Shown here piece after piece: positions 22,719 to 33,491 of a stretch of DNA of 49,558 nt. The notes beneath the pieces are model-generated. The model saw only the letters and a list, made by a program, of their open reading frames with translations, ran no database searches and had not been told where the DNA came from. Source of the DNA: an uncultured beta proteobacterium (GTDB lineage: Bacteria; Pseudomonadota; Gammaproteobacteria; Burkholderiales; Burkholderiaceae_C); assembly GCA_903822435.1 (NCBI GenBank), contig CAIJPE010000008.1, positions 1-49,558 of the forward strand, written 5' to 3'. Each line of letters starts with the position of its first letter. The stretch's first letter is position 1. The translations under genes and the position numbers were made by a program.

Positions 22719-23188
22719 TCGGTGGCCTTCTTCTTGGGGCTGACCAGCCGGCGCTTCACGCGCTTGACCTGGCCGCCGGCGGTGACCCGCTCATTGCCGA
22801 AGACCTTGATCTTCTTGACGGTGGCGCGGTGGTTGCCGCTCTTGGAGAAGCTCACCACCTTGACGGTCCGCGGGCCGGGTTGGCGGTCTTCGCGCTCGAC
22901 CTTTTCCTTGGGCGGGATCGGCCGCCACAGCACCAGCAGCTTGCCGATGTGCTGGATGGGCGCGGCGCCCAGCTTGTCGGCCAGTTCGATGAGCATGGCC
23001 GCACGGGCTGCGCGGTCGTCGGAAAACACGCGCACCTTGATGAGCCCGTGGGCATTGAGGGCGTGGTCGATTTCTCTTTCCACGGCCGGTGTGAGGCCGT
23101 CGCCCCCCACCATGACCACGGGGTCCAGGTGATGGGCTTCGGAGCGGTGATCCTTGCGTTGGGCAGGGGACAGAACAATGGCGGTCAT
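22715..23188 (-). CDS. yhbY: YhbY-family RNA-binding (CRM domain) protein
   Basis: This is a 157-residue protein. Residues 4-95 form a CRM/YhbY domain: [49 protein letters not shown], with the GxxG-like loop in VGGDGLT. Such proteins associate with pre-50S ribosomal subunits. Unlike E. coli YhbY (about 97 residues) it has a basic C-terminal tail of some 55 residues ([24 protein letters not shown]) that may add RNA contacts. I chose ATG 23188 because it begins the domain. A GATAAT hexamer ends 6 bases before it and no Shine-Dalgarno sequence is present, so it may be leaderless. It is divergent from rlmE with only 20 bases between the genes. Confidence 0.92.
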   Translation of the reverse strand: MTAIVLSPAQRKDHRSEAHHLDPVVMVGGDGLTPAVEREIDHALNAHGLIKVRVFSDDRAARAAMLIELADKLGAAPIQHIGKLLVLWRPIPPKEKVEREDRQPGPRTVKVVSFSKSGNHRATVKKIKVFGNERVTAGGQVKRVKRRLVSPKKKATD

Positions 23189-23208
23189 GCGCCTATTATC
23201 GGACGCGG

Positions 23209-23868
23209 ATGAAAGTCGCCACAAAAAGCAAGAAGGTCAACAAGGCGTGGCTCAACGACCACGTCAACGACCCCTACGTCAAGATGGCGCAGAAGGACGG
23301 CTATCGCGCCCGTGCCGCCTACAAATTGAAGGAGATCGACGAGACCCTGCGCTTGCTCAAGCCGGGGCAGGTGGTGGTCGATCTGGGCGCCGCGCCCGGC
23401 GCCTGGAGCCAGTATCTTCGGCGCCGCTTCGCGCCGGCGGGTGCGGCGGTGGGCGAACTCCACGGCACGATCATCGCCCTGGACATCCTGGATTTCGAGC
23501 CGATCGAGGGCGTGACCTTCCTGCAGGGCGATTTCCGCGACGAAGCCGTGGCCAAGGCACTGGCCGTGGCGCTGGACGGCCACCCGGTGGACGTGGTGGT
23601 GTCGGACCTGGCCCCGAACCTGTCGGGCATCGAGTCGTCGGATGCCGCGCGGGTGGCCCACCTGGTGGAACTGGCGGTGGAGTTCTCGACTCAACACCTC
23701 AGGCCTGAAGGCGCCCTGGTCTGCAAGACCTTCCACGGCAGTGGTTACAGCCAACTCGTGAAACTCTTCAAGGACACGTTTCGCACGGTCAAGCCGATCA
23801 AGCCCAAGGCCTCGCGCGACAAATCCGCAGAGACCTTCCTGGTCGGCTTGGGACTGAAGAAGCAGTAG
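23209..23868 (+). CDS. rlmE: 23S rRNA (uridine-2552-2'-O)-methyltransferase RlmE
   Basis: This is a 219-residue FtsJ/RrmJ-type methyltransferase. The family start [34 protein letters not shown] contains the catalytic Lys. The SAM motif is [13 protein letters not shown], the catalytic Asp is in [12 protein letters not shown], the second Lys in LVCKTFHG and the Glu in SAETFLVG. This K-D-K-E tetrad is complete. It methylates U2552 of 23S rRNA in the A loop late in 50S assembly. A TATTAT hexamer lies 9 bases before the ATG and no ribosome site is visible. It precedes ftsH, the conserved rlmE-ftsH pair. Confidence 0.96.
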   Translation: MKVATKSKKVNKAWLNDHVNDPYVKMAQKDGYRARAAYKLKEIDETLRLLKPGQVVVDLGAAPGAWSQYLRRRFAPAGAAVGELHGTIIALDILDFEPIEGVTFLQGDFRDEAVAKALAVALDGHPVDVVVSDLAPNLSGIESSDAARVAHLVELAVEFSTQHLRPEGALVCKTFHGSGYSQLVKLFKDTFRTVKPIKPKASRDKSAETFLVGLGLKKQ

Positions 23869-23951
23869 TCTCGTGCCTTGCCCTCACAAACCCGTGCACC
23901 TCGCACGAATCAGGCGGCTACCGGGTCGACCGGGCGCCGAAATATTCTGGT

Positions 23952-23979
23952 CTTGACTGCTCTAGAATCAACCGCATAT
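23952..23979 (+). promoter_or_regulatory. Heat-shock (sigma-32-type) promoter of ftsH
   Basis: CTTGACT (23952-23958), 13 bases, then CCGCATAT (23972-23979) is close to the sigma-32 consensus CTTGAAA-N(11-16)-CCCCATNT. The same TTGACT with CATATG can be read as a sigma-70 promoter with a 16-base spacer. The start site would lie about 55 bases before the ftsH start. Confidence 0.6.
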
Positions 23980-24041
23980 GCCGTGGAGTCCGGTGCGGTG
24001 TCCCCGCTGTACCGAACCGCAGAACTGGAAAAGGAGCCGCG

Positions 24042-25949
24042 GTGAACAATCAATGGTTTTCGAAGGTCGCTGTCTGGCTGGTGATCGCACTCGTGCTGTT
24101 CACGGTCTTCAAGCAGTTCGACCGCAGCACCTCGGCAGGCAACCAGATCGGCTACTCGGACTTCCTCGAAGAAGTGCGTGGCAAGCGGATCAAGTCGGTG
24201 ATGCTGCAGGAGAACCCCGGCGGTGGCACTGAAATCGTCGCCACCACCACGGACGACAAGCGCCTGCGCAGCACGGCCACGTACCTGGATCGGGGCCTGG
24301 TCGGCGACCTGATCAACAACGGCGTCAAGTTCGACGTCAAGCCGCGCGAAGAGCCCTCGCTGCTGATGAGCATTCTCGTCAGCTGGGGCCCGATGCTGTT
24401 GCTGATCGGCGTGTGGATCTACTTCATGCGGCAGATGCAGGGCGGCGGCAAGGGCGGCGCCTTCAGCTTCGGCAAGAGCAAGGCCCGCATGCTGGACGAG
24501 GCCAACAACACCACCACGTTCAGCGACGTGGCCGGTTGCGACGAGGCCAAGGAAGAAGTCAAGGAACTGGTCGATTTCCTGAAGGACCCGCAGAAGTTCC
24601 AGAAGCTCGGCGGGCGCATCCCGCGCGGCGTGTTGCTGGTCGGCCCCCCCGGAACCGGCAAGACCCTGCTGGCCAAGGCCATCGCCGGAGAAGCCAAGGT
24701 GCCGTTCTTCAGCATCAGTGGCTCCGACTTCGTCGAGATGTTCGTCGGCGTGGGCGCTGCCCGCGTGCGCGACATGTTCGAGCAGGCCAAGAAGAGCGCC
24801 CCCTGCATCATCTTCATCGATGAAATCGACGCCGTGGGCCGTCACCGCGGAGCCGGCCTTGGCGGCGGCAACGACGAACGCGAGCAGACCCTCAACCAGA
24901 TGCTGGTCGAGATGGACGGCTTCGAGACCAACCTGGGTGTGATCGTCATGGCGGCCACCAACCGCCCCGACATCCTCGACCCCGCCCTGCTGCGTCCTGG
25001 CCGTTTCGACCGCCAGGTCTACGTCACCTTGCCCGACGTGCGCGGCCGTGAGCAGATCCTCAATGTGCACATGCGCAAGGTGCCCGTGGGCCAGGACATC
25101 CGCGCCGACATCCTGGCGCGCGGCACGCCGGGCTTCAGCGGTGCCGACTTGGCCAACCTGGTGAACGAAGCCGCACTCTTCGCTGCCCGCCGCAATGGTC
25201 GGGTGGTGGAGATGCTCGACTTCGAGCGCGCCAAGGACAAGATCATGATGGGCCCCGAGCGCAAGAGCATGATCATGCCCGAGGAAGAGCGGAAGAACAC
25301 CGCCTACCACGAGGCTGGCCATGCGCTGGTTGCCCGCCTGATGCCCAAGACCGATCCGGTGCACAAGGTGACGGTCATTCCCCGGGGCCGCGCCCTGGGC
25401 GTGACGATGCAGCTGCCCGAGGGCGACCGCTACAGCATGGACAAGGAGCGCATGCTCTCGACCATCAGCGTGCTGTTCGGTGGCCGCATCGCCGAAGAGG
25501 TGTTCATGAACCAGATGACCACCGGCGCCAGCAACGACTTCGAGCGGGCCACGTCCATCGCCCGTGACATGGTCACCCGCTACGGCATGACCGATGAGCT
25601 CGGCCCGATGGTGTACGCCGAGAACGAGGGCGAGGTCTTCCTGGGCCGCTCGGTGACCAAGACCACGTCGATGTCCGAAGACACGATGCGCAAAGTCGAT
25701 GGCGTCATCCGCCGCATCATCGACGAACAGTACGGCACCGCGCGCCGCCTGATCGAGGACAACAAGGACAAGATGCACGCGATGGCCCATGCGCTGCTGG
25801 AATGGGAAACCATCGACAGCGACCAGATCGACGACATCATGGCGGGCCGCGCGCCTCGTCCGCCGAAAGACTGGACGCCTTCGTCGAACAAGCCCCCTGG
25901 CGGCCCCGCTGCACCGGTGGGCACCGACAGCGCGCCGGCCGCGGCCTGA
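24042..25949 (+). CDS. ftsH: ATP-dependent zinc metalloprotease FtsH
   Basis: This is a 635-residue membrane protease. The first membrane helix spans about residues 7-25, a periplasmic domain follows, and the second helix is about 104-124 ([20 protein letters not shown]). The AAA domain has Walker A GPPGTGKT (from residue 201), Walker [12 protein letters not shown] and the second region of homology [20 protein letters not shown]. The zinc site is HEAGH (423-427). FtsH degrades membrane proteins such as unassembled SecY and soluble regulators such as sigma-32 and LpxC. The start is GTG 24042 with AAGGAG 5 bases upstream. A sigma-32-like promoter lies in the rlmE-ftsH gap and a hairpin follows the gene. 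Confidence 0.98.
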   Translation: MNNQWFSKVAVWLVIALVLFTVFKQFDRSTSAGNQIGYSDFLEEVRGKRIKSVMLQENPGGGTEIVATTTDDKRLRSTATYLDRGLVGDLINNGVKFDVKPREEPSLLMSILVSWGPMLLLIGVWIYFMRQMQGGGKGGAFSFGKSKARMLDEANNTTTFSDVAGCDEAKEEVKELVDFLKDPQKFQKLGGRIPRGVLLVGPPGTGKTLLAKAIAGEAKVPFFSISGSDFVEMFVGVGAARVRDMFEQAKKSAPCIIFIDEIDAVGRHRGAGLGGGNDEREQTLNQMLVEMDGFETNLGVIVMAATNRPDILDPALLRPGRFDRQVYVTLPDVRGREQILNVHMRKVPVGQDIRADILARGTPGFSGADLANLVNEAALFAARRNGRVVEMLDFERAKDKIMMGPERKSMIMPEEERKNTAYHEAGHALVARLMPKTDPVHKVTVIPRGRALGVTMQLPEGDRYSMDKERMLSTISVLFGGRIAEEVFMNQMTTGASNDFERATSIARDMVTRYGMTDELGPMVYAENEGEVFLGRSVTKTTSMSEDTMRKVDGVIRRIIDEQYGTARRLIEDNKDKMHAMAHALLEWETIDSDQIDDIMAGRAPRPPKDWTPSSNKPPGGPAAPVGTDSAPAAA

Positions 25950-25974
25950 AAGGCCCTCCGCACGGCCGCTTGAT

Positions 25975-25998
25975 GCATCGGGGCTTCGGCCCCGATGC
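25975..25998 (+). terminator. Hairpin terminator after ftsH
   Basis: A perfect 10-bp stem, GCATCGGGGC (25975-25984) and GCCCCGATGC (25989-25998), is closed by a TTCG tetraloop and followed by TGTTTC. The T tract is short, so termination may be partial and allow read-through into folP. Confidence 0.65.
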
Positions 25999-26025
25999 TG
26001 TTTCAGAGCCCCATCCGCACCCCTG

Positions 26026-26868
26026 ATGCACTGGCAGACCGCACGGTTTCGCATCGACTTGTCCCGGCCTCGCGTCATGGGCATCGTCAACGTCACGCCC
26101 GATTCGTTCTCTGACGGCGGGGCACATGCCAAGGTGGCCTCGGCGCTGGCGCACTGCGAGCGGTTGGTGGCCGATGGCGCCGACATCCTGGACATCGGTG
26201 GCGAATCCACCCGGCCCGGCGCGCCGCCCGTGCCCTTGGCGGAAGAACTGCAACGCGTGCTGCCCGTGGTGCGCGGCGCGGTATCGCTGGGCGTGGCCGT
26301 TTCGGTGGACACCAGTGCCGTCGAGGTGATGCGCCAGGCCCTGGACCTGGGCGCGGACATCGTCAACGACGTGCGTGCCCTGCGGCGCCCCGGGGCGCTG
26401 GCCTGCGTGGCCTCCCACCCGCGCGCCGGCGTGTGCCTGATGCACATGAAGGGCGAGCCCGAGACGATGCGCGACCAGGCCGTCTATGGCGATGTGGTGG
26501 CCGAGGTCGCGGCCTTCCTGAAGCAACGCGCCCTGGAGGTCGAGGCCGAGGGCATCGACCGAGCGCGCATCGCCATCGATCCCGGCATCGGGTTTGCCAA
26601 GGCGGCGCGCCACAACCTGGCCCTGCTGGCGCGGCAGTCCGAACTGGCCAGCCTGGGCTGGCCCCTGCTGGTGGGTTGGTCGCGCAAGGCCACGCTGGGC
26701 CTCCTGACGGGGCGCCCGGTCCCTGAACGGTTGGCGGCCAGCCTGTCCGCGATGCTGGTCTCCGTGCAGCAGGGCGCGCGTATCGTGCGCGTTCACGACG
26801 TGGCGGCCACCGTCGACGCCCTGACGGTGTGGCGGGCCGCGAACGGCCCGGCCGACTTCGACCTCTGA
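26026..26868 (+). CDS. folP: Dihydropteroate synthase
   Basis: This 280-residue TIM-barrel enzyme joins p-aminobenzoate to dihydropterin pyrophosphate in folate synthesis and is the target of sulfonamides. Signatures: [15 protein letters not shown] (about 18-32) and [18 protein letters not shown] (about 54-71), then [27 protein letters not shown] and the C-terminal [16 protein letters not shown] 26026 gives the usual short N-terminus; upstream codons in frame belong to the ftsH 3' end. It lies between ftsH and glmM, an order conserved in many Proteobacteria. Confidence 0.96.
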   Translation: MHWQTARFRIDLSRPRVMGIVNVTPDSFSDGGAHAKVASALAHCERLVADGADILDIGGESTRPGAPPVPLAEELQRVLPVVRGAVSLGVAVSVDTSAVEVMRQALDLGADIVNDVRALRRPGALACVASHPRAGVCLMHMKGEPETMRDQAVYGDVVAEVAAFLKQRALEVEAEGIDRARIAIDPGIGFAKAARHNLALLARQSELASLGWPLLVGWSRKATLGLLTGRPVPERLAASLSAMLVSVQQGARIVRVHDVAATVDALTVWRAANGPADFDL

Positions 26869-26900
26869 ACCGACAAGCATCCCCGACAAGAACATCAGCC

Positions 26901-28235
26901 ATGAGCAGAACCTACTTCGGCACGGACGGCATTCGCGGCACCGTCGGCAAGGCCCCCATCACCCCGGATTTCATGCTGAAGCTGGGCCACGCCGTCGGCC
27001 AGGTGCTGCGGCGCGGCACGCAGCGCCCGGTGGTGCTGATCGGCAAGGACACGCGCATCTCGGGCTACATGCTCGAATCCTCGCTCGAGGCGGGCTTTGC
27101 CTCGGCGGGCGTGGATGTGCTGCTCAGCGGTCCGTTGCCCACGCCGGGCGTGGCGTACCTCACGCGGGCCCTGCGGCTCGACCTGGGCGTGGTGATCAGC
27201 GCTTCGCACAACGGGTTCGCCGACAATGGCGTGAAGTTCTTTTCGTCCCGTGGCGAAAAGCTGCCCGATGAGTGGGAGGCCGAGGTCGAGGCCGAACTCC
27301 TTCAGGAGCCCCGGTGGGTCGAATCAGCGTCGCTGGGCAAGGCTCGCCGGCTGGACGATGCCGGCGGCCGCTACATCGAGTTCTGCAAGAGCACCGTGCC
27401 GCACAGCCTGTCTCTCAAGGGCATCAAGATCGTCGTGGATGCGGCGCACGGTGCGGCCTACCACGTGGCGCCGGACGTCTTCCACGAACTGGGTGCCAAC
27501 GTCGTCAAGATCGGCTGCAGCCCCGACGGGCTGAACATCAACGCCGGCGTGGGCGCGACGGCGCCGCAGGCACTGGTGAAGGCGGTGGTGGAGAACCGCG
27601 CGGATTTCGGCATCGCCCTGGACGGCGATGCCGACCGCCTGCAACTGGTCGATGCGCAAGGCCGCCTGTACAACGGCGACGAGTTGCTCTACGTGATGGC
27701 CGCCGACCGCATGGCGCAGCAGCGGCCCGTGCAAGGCGTGGTGGGCACGCTGATGACCAACATCGCCGTCGAGCAGGCCCTGGGCCGCCTGGGTATCAGC
27801 CTCGTGCGGGCCAAGGTGGGCGACCGCTACGTGCTGGAAGAGCTGACCGCCCGTGGCTGGCAGCTGGGCGGCGAGAGCTCGGGCCACCTGCTGGCGCTCG
27901 ACCGCCACACCACGGGCGACGGCATCGTCAGCGCCCTGCAGATCCTGCAGGCGGTGCGGCGCAGCCGCGGCACGCTGTCCGCGCTGCTGGAAGGCGTGAC
28001 GCTGTACCCGCAGACGCTGATCAACGTGCGCCTGCCCGAGGGCAGCGACTGGAAGCGCAACCGCGCCCTGGCCGACGCGCAGGCAAGGGCCGAGCGCGAG
28101 CTGGGCGACCAGGGCCGCGTGTTGATCCGCGCGTCGGGCACCGAGCCTGTGCTGCGCGTGATGGTTGAAGCGCGCGATGCCACGCAGGGCCGCCATGCGG
28201 CCGAGCGCATGGCCGCGGCTGCAGCGGCCGGTTGA
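26901..28235 (+). CDS. glmM: Phosphoglucosamine mutase
   Basis: This is a 444-residue enzyme that converts glucosamine-6-phosphate to glucosamine-1-phosphate for UDP-GlcNAc, peptidoglycan and LPS. It begins with the family signature [12 protein letters not shown]. The active-site phosphoserine is in [18 protein letters not shown] (about 100-117), the metal loop is DGDADR (about 244-249), the sugar-specificity loop is GGESSGHLL, and the phosphate-binding loop is [15 protein letters not shown]. Length and motifs are complete. It follows folP by 32 bases in the same direction. Confidence 0.97.
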   Translation: MSRTYFGTDGIRGTVGKAPITPDFMLKLGHAVGQVLRRGTQRPVVLIGKDTRISGYMLESSLEAGFASAGVDVLLSGPLPTPGVAYLTRALRLDLGVVISASHNGFADNGVKFFSSRGEKLPDEWEAEVEAELLQEPRWVESASLGKARRLDDAGGRYIEFCKSTVPHSLSLKGIKIVVDAAHGAAYHVAPDVFHELGANVVKIGCSPDGLNINAGVGATAPQALVKAVVENRADFGIALDGDADRLQLVDAQGRLYNGDELLYVMAADRMAQQRPVQGVVGTLMTNIAVEQALGRLGISLVRAKVGDRYVLEELTARGWQLGGESSGHLLALDRHTTGDGIVSALQILQAVRRSRGTLSALLEGVTLYPQTLINVRLPEGSDWKRNRALADAQARAERELGDQGRVLIRASGTEPVLRVMVEARDATQGRHAAERMAAAAAAG

Positions 28236-28264
28236 GTCCCGGTGGCCCGGCGCGGTCCGGGGGG

Positions 28265-28750
28265 TTACTTCTTCGGCGGGATCAGCACCCGGTCCACGAT
28301 GTGGATCACACCATTGGTGGCCGGCACGTCGGCAGTGACTACCACCGCATCCTCGATCGTCACGAAGTTGCCCGCCTTGGACAGGGCGACGCTGGCGCCT
28401 TGCACGGTCTTGGCCGACCCGGACTTGAGCTCGGCCGAGGTCACCTTGCCCGGCAGGACGTGGTACGTCAGGACCGACTTGAGCAGGTCCTTGTCTTTGG
28501 CGAGCTTGGCCAGGGTCTCGGGGGGCACCGCCTTGAAGGCCTCGTCGTTCGGGGCGAAGACCGTGAAGGGGCCCGGGCCCTGCAGCGTGGCGGTGAGGCC
28601 GGCTTCACCGATGAGGCGGGAAAGGGTAGAGAGTTGGGGCGTGCGGGCTGCCGTTTCGGCAATGGAGGCAAGGGGCGGGGTGGTGGCACACGCCGACAGC
28701 ACCACCAGGGTGGCTGCGCTGCCAACGCGCAGGAAAAGACGCTTGTTCAT
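28265..28750 (-). CDS. Fasciclin (FAS1) domain lipoprotein
   Basis: This is a 161-residue protein. The N-terminus MNKRLFLRVGSAATLVVLSAC ends in a lipobox (LSAC), so it should be a lipid-anchored envelope protein. The rest is one FAS1 domain (about 32-160) with the H1 motif GPFTVFAPNDEAF, the YH motif VLTYHVLPGKV, and the end ATNGVIHIVDRVLIPP. FAS1 domains mediate adhesion in many organisms; the role in this bacterium is unknown. I use ATG 28750 because the signal peptide starts there. The gene is divergent from pstS and shares its upstream region with the Pho box, so co-regulation by phosphate is possible but not shown. Confidence 0.9.
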   Translation of the reverse strand: MNKRLFLRVGSAATLVVLSACATTPPLASIAETAARTPQLSTLSRLIGEAGLTATLQGPGPFTVFAPNDEAFKAVPPETLAKLAKDKDLLKSVLTYHVLPGKVTSAELKSGSAKTVQGASVALSKAGNFVTIEDAVVVTADVPATNGVIHIVDRVLIPPKK

Positions 28751-28827
28751 GGATTTCGACTCCGATTCAGACACCGGCGCGACGGTATTTGACAAATGTG
28801 ACCAATCCGTGAAACTCCGATGACGGC

Positions 28828-28888
28828 CTGTCATGTGTGCAGAACCATCAGATCCCGTCATGGATTTGTCATAAGCCCCCCCTAGAGT
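28828..28888 (+). promoter_or_regulatory. Pho box and promoter of pstS
   Basis: CCGTCAT (28855-28861), GGAT, TTGTCAT (28866-28872) is a 7-4-7 direct repeat matching the PhoB box CTGTCAT-N4-CTGTCAT. A TAGAGT -10 box (28883-28888) lies 10 bases downstream, as in PhoB-activated promoters that lack a -35 box. A lone half-site CTGTCAT is at 28828-28834, and 28821-28824 also reads TGAC. Confidence 0.8.
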
Positions 28889-28924
28889 CGCGGCATCGTG
28901 CAAACAAACCCCCTAGGACCCTCC

Positions 28925-29959
28925 ATGATCCTGACGACGCTGCGCTCTGCGTGTGTTGCCGCCCTGGCCGCTGTTTCCATCTCCGCCATTGCCCAAGACG
29001 TCACCGGCGCCGGCGCTTCGTTCCCGGCACCGCTGTACGCCAAGTGGGCCGACGCCTACAACAAGGCCACCGGTGCGAAGATCAACTACCAATCGGTGGG
29101 CTCTTCGGCCGGCATCCGGCAGATCCAGAGCAAGACCGTCGATTTCGGCGCCAGCGACGCCCCGCGCACCGACGCCGAACTGGCCAAGGACGGCATGCTG
29201 CAGTTCCCCACCGTGCTGGGCGGCGTGGTGCCGGTCATCAACGTGAAGGGCGTGGCCCCGGGCCAGCTCAAGCTGACCGGCGCCGTGCTGGGCGACATCT
29301 ACCTCGGCAAGGTGGCCAAGTGGAACGACGCCGCGATTGCGGCCCTGAACCCGGGCGTCACGCTGCCCGACAGCGCCATCGCCCCGGTTCGCCGCGCCGA
29401 CGGCTCGGGCACCACGTTCATCTTCACCAACTACCTGTCCAAGGTGAATGCCGACTGGAAGGCCAAGGTCGGTGAAGGCGCCGCCGTCAACTGGCCCACC
29501 GGCGCTGGCGGCAAGGGCAACGAAGGCGTGGCCGCTTTCGTGCAACGCCTGCCGAACTCCATCGGCTACGTCGAGTATTCATACGCCAAGGCCAACAAGA
29601 TGGCTTACGTGCTCATGAAGAACCAGGCCGGCAACTTCGTCGAACCCGACGACCTCACCTTCAAGGCCGCCGCCGCCAACGCCGCCTGGGACAAGTCGTT
29701 CTACCAGGTGCTGACCGAGCAGGCCGGCAAGGACGCCTGGCCGATCACCGGCGCCACGTTCATCCTGATGTACAAGAACCAGGACAAGCCGGCGCAGGCT
29801 GCGTCCACGCTGAAGTTCTTCGACTGGGCCTACGGCAATGGCGACAAGATGGCCGCCGATCTCGACTACGTGGCCATGCCCGACAGCGTCAAGGCGCTGA
29901 TCCGCAAGTCCTGGGGCGAGATCAAGGACGGCGCCGGCAAGCCCATCGCCTTCAAGTAA
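28925..29959 (+). CDS. pstS: Phosphate ABC transporter, periplasmic phosphate-binding protein
   Basis: This is a 344-residue protein with a Sec signal peptide ([24 protein letters not shown]). The mature part starts [21 protein letters not shown], and the phosphate-binding loops [18 protein letters not shown] and [13 protein letters not shown] are present. It captures inorganic phosphate in the periplasm for PstCAB. ATG 28925 has AGGA seven bases upstream and begins the signal peptide; an earlier in-frame codon at 28898 is not needed. It is the first gene of pstSCAB-phoU-phoB-phoR, downstream of the Pho box. Confidence 0.97.
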   Translation: MILTTLRSACVAALAAVSISAIAQDVTGAGASFPAPLYAKWADAYNKATGAKINYQSVGSSAGIRQIQSKTVDFGASDAPRTDAELAKDGMLQFPTVLGGVVPVINVKGVAPGQLKLTGAVLGDIYLGKVAKWNDAAIAALNPGVTLPDSAIAPVRRADGSGTTFIFTNYLSKVNADWKAKVGEGAAVNWPTGAGGKGNEGVAAFVQRLPNSIGYVEYSYAKANKMAYVLMKNQAGNFVEPDDLTFKAAAANAAWDKSFYQVLTEQAGKDAWPITGATFILMYKNQDKPAQAASTLKFFDWAYGNGDKMAADLDYVAMPDSVKALIRKSWGEIKDGAGKPIAFK

Positions 29960-29993
29960 CGCGACGCTGCCAGCCCAGGGGGCCTTCATCCAC

Positions 29994-31064
29994 ATGCATG
30001 CGGCCCCCGACAGCGACACCCTGAAACCCGGAGACCGCCCCGTGGCCGCAACCCTCCCAGCCTCACCCTACAAACCGGGCACCGAGGCGAGCCATTCCAC
30101 CACGGGTGGCCGGCCCCCGACCCGACAGCGCCGCATGCCCTGGGCCGATGCGGCGTTTTCGCTGGCGGCGCACGGTGCGGCATGGCTCACGCTCGCGTTG
30201 CTGGTGGGCATCATCGCCTCGCTGGTGGTGGGCGCGTGGCCGGCCATCAGCGAGTACGGCCTGAGCTTCCTGTGGCGCAGCGAGTGGGACCCGGTCAACC
30301 AGAAGTTCGGCGGCCTGGTGATGATCTACGGCACGCTGACCACGTCGTTCATCGCCTTGCTGATTGCGGTGCCGGTGAGCTTCGGCATCGCGCTGTTCCT
30401 CACCGAACTGTCACCTGGCTGGCTGCGCCGCCCCCTGGGCGTGGCTATCGAGCTGCTGGCCGCTGTGCCCTCGATCGTGTACGGCATGTGGGGTCTGTTG
30501 GTGTTCGGCCCGATCCTGGCCACCTATGTGCAGCAACCCCTGCAGTCGCTGTTCAGCGGCGTGCCCATGCTGGGCTCGCTGGTCTCTGGTGCCCCCGTGG
30601 GCATCGGCATCCTGTCGGCCGGGATCATCCTGGCCATCATGGTCATCCCCTTCATTGCCTCGGTCACGCGCGACGTGTTCGAGACCACGCCCCTCATGCT
30701 CAAGGAGTCGGCCTACGGCCTGGGCTCCACCACCTGGGAGGTGGTCTGGAAGGTCGTGCTGCCCTACACCAAGACCGGCGTCATCGGCGCCATCATGCTC
30801 GGCCTGGGGCGCGCCCTGGGCGAGACCATGGCGGTGACCTTCGTCATCGGCAACTTCAACCAGCTCAACTCGCTGTCGCTGTTCGAAGCGGCCAACAGCA
30901 TCACCTCGGCGCTGGCCAATGAATTTGCCGAAGCCAGCCCCGGGCTGCACCAGGCATCCCTGATCTACCTCGGGCTGATCCTGTTCTTCATCACCTTCGT
31001 GGTGCTGGCACTGTCCAAGTGGCTGCTGTCGGCCCTGAAGCGCAACGAAGGGAAGCGCACATGA
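29994..31064 (+). CDS. pstC: Phosphate ABC transporter permease PstC
   Basis: This is a 356-residue permease with six membrane helices. The first 45 residues are a hydrophilic, Pro/Thr-rich cytoplasmic tail ([20 protein letters not shown]), longer than in E. coli PstC. Family sequences include [37 protein letters not shown] and the coupling motif [21 protein letters not shown], followed by [17 protein letters not shown]. Two ATGs (29994 and 29998) are near; only 29994 is in frame. The stop overlaps the pstA start (ATGA). Confidence 0.95.
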   Translation: MHAAPDSDTLKPGDRPVAATLPASPYKPGTEASHSTTGGRPPTRQRRMPWADAAFSLAAHGAAWLTLALLVGIIASLVVGAWPAISEYGLSFLWRSEWDPVNQKFGGLVMIYGTLTTSFIALLIAVPVSFGIALFLTELSPGWLRRPLGVAIELLAAVPSIVYGMWGLLVFGPILATYVQQPLQSLFSGVPMLGSLVSGAPVGIGILSAGIILAIMVIPFIASVTRDVFETTPLMLKESAYGLGSTTWEVVWKVVLPYTKTGVIGAIMLGLGRALGETMAVTFVIGNFNQLNSLSLFEAANSITSALANEFAEASPGLHQASLIYLGLILFFITFVVLALSKWLLSALKRNEGKRT

Positions 31065-31927
31065 GCATCGGCACGCTGGACGCCAGCCGGCAGCGCATCT
31101 ATGCGCGGCGCAAGGCGGTCAATGCCGTGGCGCTGGCCCTTTCCCTGGGTGCCATGGCTTTCGGGCTGTTCTGGCTGGCATGGATCCTCTTCGAGACCAT
31201 CCGCCTGGGCGTCGGCGGTTTGTCGCTGGCGGTGTTCACGCAGATGACGCCGCCGCCGCAGGCCGAGACCGGGGGCCTGGCCAATGCCATCGCCGGTTCG
31301 CTGGTGATGGTCTTGCTGGCCACCTTCGTCGGCACGCCCATCGGGGTGCTGGCCGGGGTGTACCTGGCCGAGTACGGCCAGGGCCGCTGGCTCGGCCGCG
31401 TGACCATGTTCATCAACGACATCCTGCTGTCGGCGCCGTCCATCGTCATCGGGTTGTTCATCTACACGGTGATCGTCACCCGGTTCAAGTCGTTCTCGGC
31501 CTTTGCCGGCGTACTGGCGCTGGCCCTGATCGTCATCCCGGTGGTGGTCCGCACCACCGAGAACATGCTCAGCCTGATCCCCAACTCTCTGCGCGAGGCG
31601 GCCTACGCCCTGGGCACGCCCAAGTGGAAGGTGATCCTGGCGGTGACGCTCAAGTCGGCGCAGGCCGGCGTGATCACGGGCGTGCTGCTGGCCGTGGCGC
31701 GCATCGCCGGCGAGACCGCCCCCCTGCTGTTCACGGCGCTGTCCAACCAGTTCTGGACGCTGAGCCTGGGCGAACCCATGGCCAGCCTGCCGGTGATCAT
31801 CTTCAAGTTCGCGATGAGCCCCTACGAGAACTGGCGCGACCTGGCCTGGGCTGGCGTGTTCATCATCACCGTGGGCGTGCTCGTGCTGAACATCCTGGCG
31901 CGCGTGTTGTTCCGCAAGAAATCCTGA
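31061..31927 (+). CDS. pstA: Phosphate ABC transporter permease PstA
   Basis: This is a 288-residue permease with six membrane helices. Typical stretches are [51 protein letters not shown], the coupling motif [21 protein letters not shown] and [19 protein letters not shown]. It pairs with PstC to form the membrane channel. ATG 31061 overlaps the pstC stop by ATGA, so the two permeases are made in step. It is followed by pstB after 20 bases. Confidence 0.96.
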   Translation: MSIGTLDASRQRIYARRKAVNAVALALSLGAMAFGLFWLAWILFETIRLGVGGLSLAVFTQMTPPPQAETGGLANAIAGSLVMVLLATFVGTPIGVLAGVYLAEYGQGRWLGRVTMFINDILLSAPSIVIGLFIYTVIVTRFKSFSAFAGVLALALIVIPVVVRTTENMLSLIPNSLREAAYALGTPKWKVILAVTLKSAQAGVITGVLLAVARIAGETAPLLFTALSNQFWTLSLGEPMASLPVIIFKFAMSPYENWRDLAWAGVFIITVGVLVLNILARVLFRKKS

Positions 31928-31947
31928 ATCCCCGAGGACCCCACACC

Positions 31948-32733
31948 ATGGATGCCAAGGTCGACATGTCCGTCACTGAGAAGGCCAAGGTTGCCGTGCG
32001 CAACCTGAACTTCTACTACGGCAATTTCCACGCCCTGAAGAACATCAACCTGGACATTCCCGCAGGCAAGGTCACGGCCTTCATCGGGCCTTCCGGCTGC
32101 GGCAAGAGCACCTTGCTGCGCACCTTCAACCGGATGTTCGAGCTCTACCCCGAACAACGTGCCGAAGGCGAGATCCTGCTGGACGGCGAGGACATCCTCA
32201 CCTCCAAGCTCGATGTCTCGCTGGTTCGTGCCAAGGTGGGCATGGTCTTCCAGAAGCCCACGCCCTTCCCGATGTCGATCTACGACAACATCGCCTTCGG
32301 GGTGCGCTTGTTCGAATCGCTGCCCCGGGTGGAAATGGACGAGCGCGTGGAATGGGCGCTGAAGAAGTCGGCCCTGTGGAACGAGGTCAAGGACAAGCTC
32401 GACCAGAGCGGTTCGGGGCTTTCTGGCGGGCAGCAGCAGCGGCTGTGCATCGCGCGTGGCATCGCCATCAAGCCCGAGGTGCTGTTGCTGGATGAACCGT
32501 GCTCGGCGCTGGACCCCATTTCCACGGGCAAGATCGAAGAACTGATCCATGAGTTGAAGGCCGACTACACCGTCGTGATCGTGACCCACAACATGCAGCA
32601 GGCGGCCCGCTGCAGCGATTACACGGCCTACATGTACCTCGGTGACCTGGTCGAGTTCGGTGCCACTTCCGAGCTGTTCATGCAGCCCAAGAAGAAGGAC
32701 ACCGAGGACTACATCACCGGACGTTTCGGCTGA
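31948..32733 (+). CDS. pstB: Phosphate ABC transporter ATP-binding protein PstB
   Basis: This is a 261-residue ATPase. Walker A is GPSGCGKST (about residues 49-57), the Q loop is [19 protein letters not shown], the ABC signature is LSGGQQQR, Walker B is [13 protein letters not shown], and the switch His is in [15 protein letters not shown]. The C-terminal [12 protein letters not shown] is the PstB ending. It powers uptake through PstCA and with PhoU relays phosphate status to PhoR. CGAGGA precedes the ATG. Confidence 0.97.
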   Translation: MDAKVDMSVTEKAKVAVRNLNFYYGNFHALKNINLDIPAGKVTAFIGPSGCGKSTLLRTFNRMFELYPEQRAEGEILLDGEDILTSKLDVSLVRAKVGMVFQKPTPFPMSIYDNIAFGVRLFESLPRVEMDERVEWALKKSALWNEVKDKLDQSGSGLSGGQQQRLCIARGIAIKPEVLLLDEPCSALDPISTGKIEELIHELKADYTVVIVTHNMQQAARCSDYTAYMYLGDLVEFGATSELFMQPKKKDTEDYITGRFG

Positions 32734-32753
32734 ACGCCGAAGGAGCCCTCGAC

Positions 32754-33461
32754 ATGAGCGACAAGCATCTCTCCACCCAGTTCGACACCGAACTGAACGC
32801 CATCTCCAGCCGGGTGCTCGAGATGGGTGGCCTGGTCGAGTCCCAGGTTGCGCAAGCCCTGTACGCGCTGACGCAGTTCAGCGGCGAGACCGCCAGCCAG
32901 GTGCTGCAGCAGGAAGAGCGTGTCAACCAGATGGAAGTCGAGATCGACCGCGATCTGTCGGCCATCATCGCGCGGCGCCAGCCCACGGCCCGCGACCTGC
33001 GCCTGCTGATCGCCATCAGCAAGGCCATCGCCAACCTGGAACGCGTGGGCGACGAGGCCGCCCGCATCGCCCGCACCGTGCAGCGGCTGATCAACACGGG
33101 CGTCTCCTCGCGCCTGCGCCTGCCGGTGGCCGACCTCAGCTTCGAGGCCGACCTGGCCATCGCGCAACTGCGCAAGGCGCTGGACGCCTTCGCGCGGCTG
33201 GACACCGCCCAGGCGCTGGAAGTGCTCAAGCAGGATGACCAGATCGACCAGGAGTTCGACGGCCTGCTGCGCAAGCTGATCACCTACATGATGGAAGACC
33301 CGCGGACGATCTCGTCGAGCATCGACATCGTCTTCGTGGCCAAGGCCATCGAGCGCGTGGGCGACCACGCCAAGAACCTGGCCGAGGCCATCATCTACGT
33401 GGTCAAGGGCACCGATGTGCGGCATACCTCGATGGAAGCGGTCGAAAATGCCATCCGCTGA
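32754..33461 (+). CDS. phoU: Phosphate-signalling regulator PhoU
   Basis: This 235-residue helical protein is made of two three-helix PhoU repeats. The first holds ELNAISSRVLEMGGLVESQV and ISKAIANLERVGDEAARIA; the second holds TYMMEDPRTISSSIDIVFVAKAIERVGDHAKNLAE. The E/D-rich motifs (RVGDEA, RVGDHAKN) bind metal clusters. PhoU damps PstB transport and keeps PhoR in the phosphatase state when phosphate is plentiful. It lies 20 bases after pstB and upstream of phoB, so uptake and sensing are in one cluster. Confidence 0.97.
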   Translation: MSDKHLSTQFDTELNAISSRVLEMGGLVESQVAQALYALTQFSGETASQVLQQEERVNQMEVEIDRDLSAIIARRQPTARDLRLLIAISKAIANLERVGDEAARIARTVQRLINTGVSSRLRLPVADLSFEADLAIAQLRKALDAFARLDTAQALEVLKQDDQIDQEFDGLLRKLITYMMEDPRTISSSIDIVFVAKAIERVGDHAKNLAEAIIYVVKGTDVRHTSMEAVENAIR

Positions 33462-33491
33462 CGGGCTGCTGCTGGAAGTACGGAGCGCAAC

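Noticed and set aside
28751..28827. Second Pho box directing the fasciclin gene (GGTCA and TGTCA on the minus strand)
   Set aside because: The GTCA cores are 9 bases apart instead of 11 and the repeats are imperfect.
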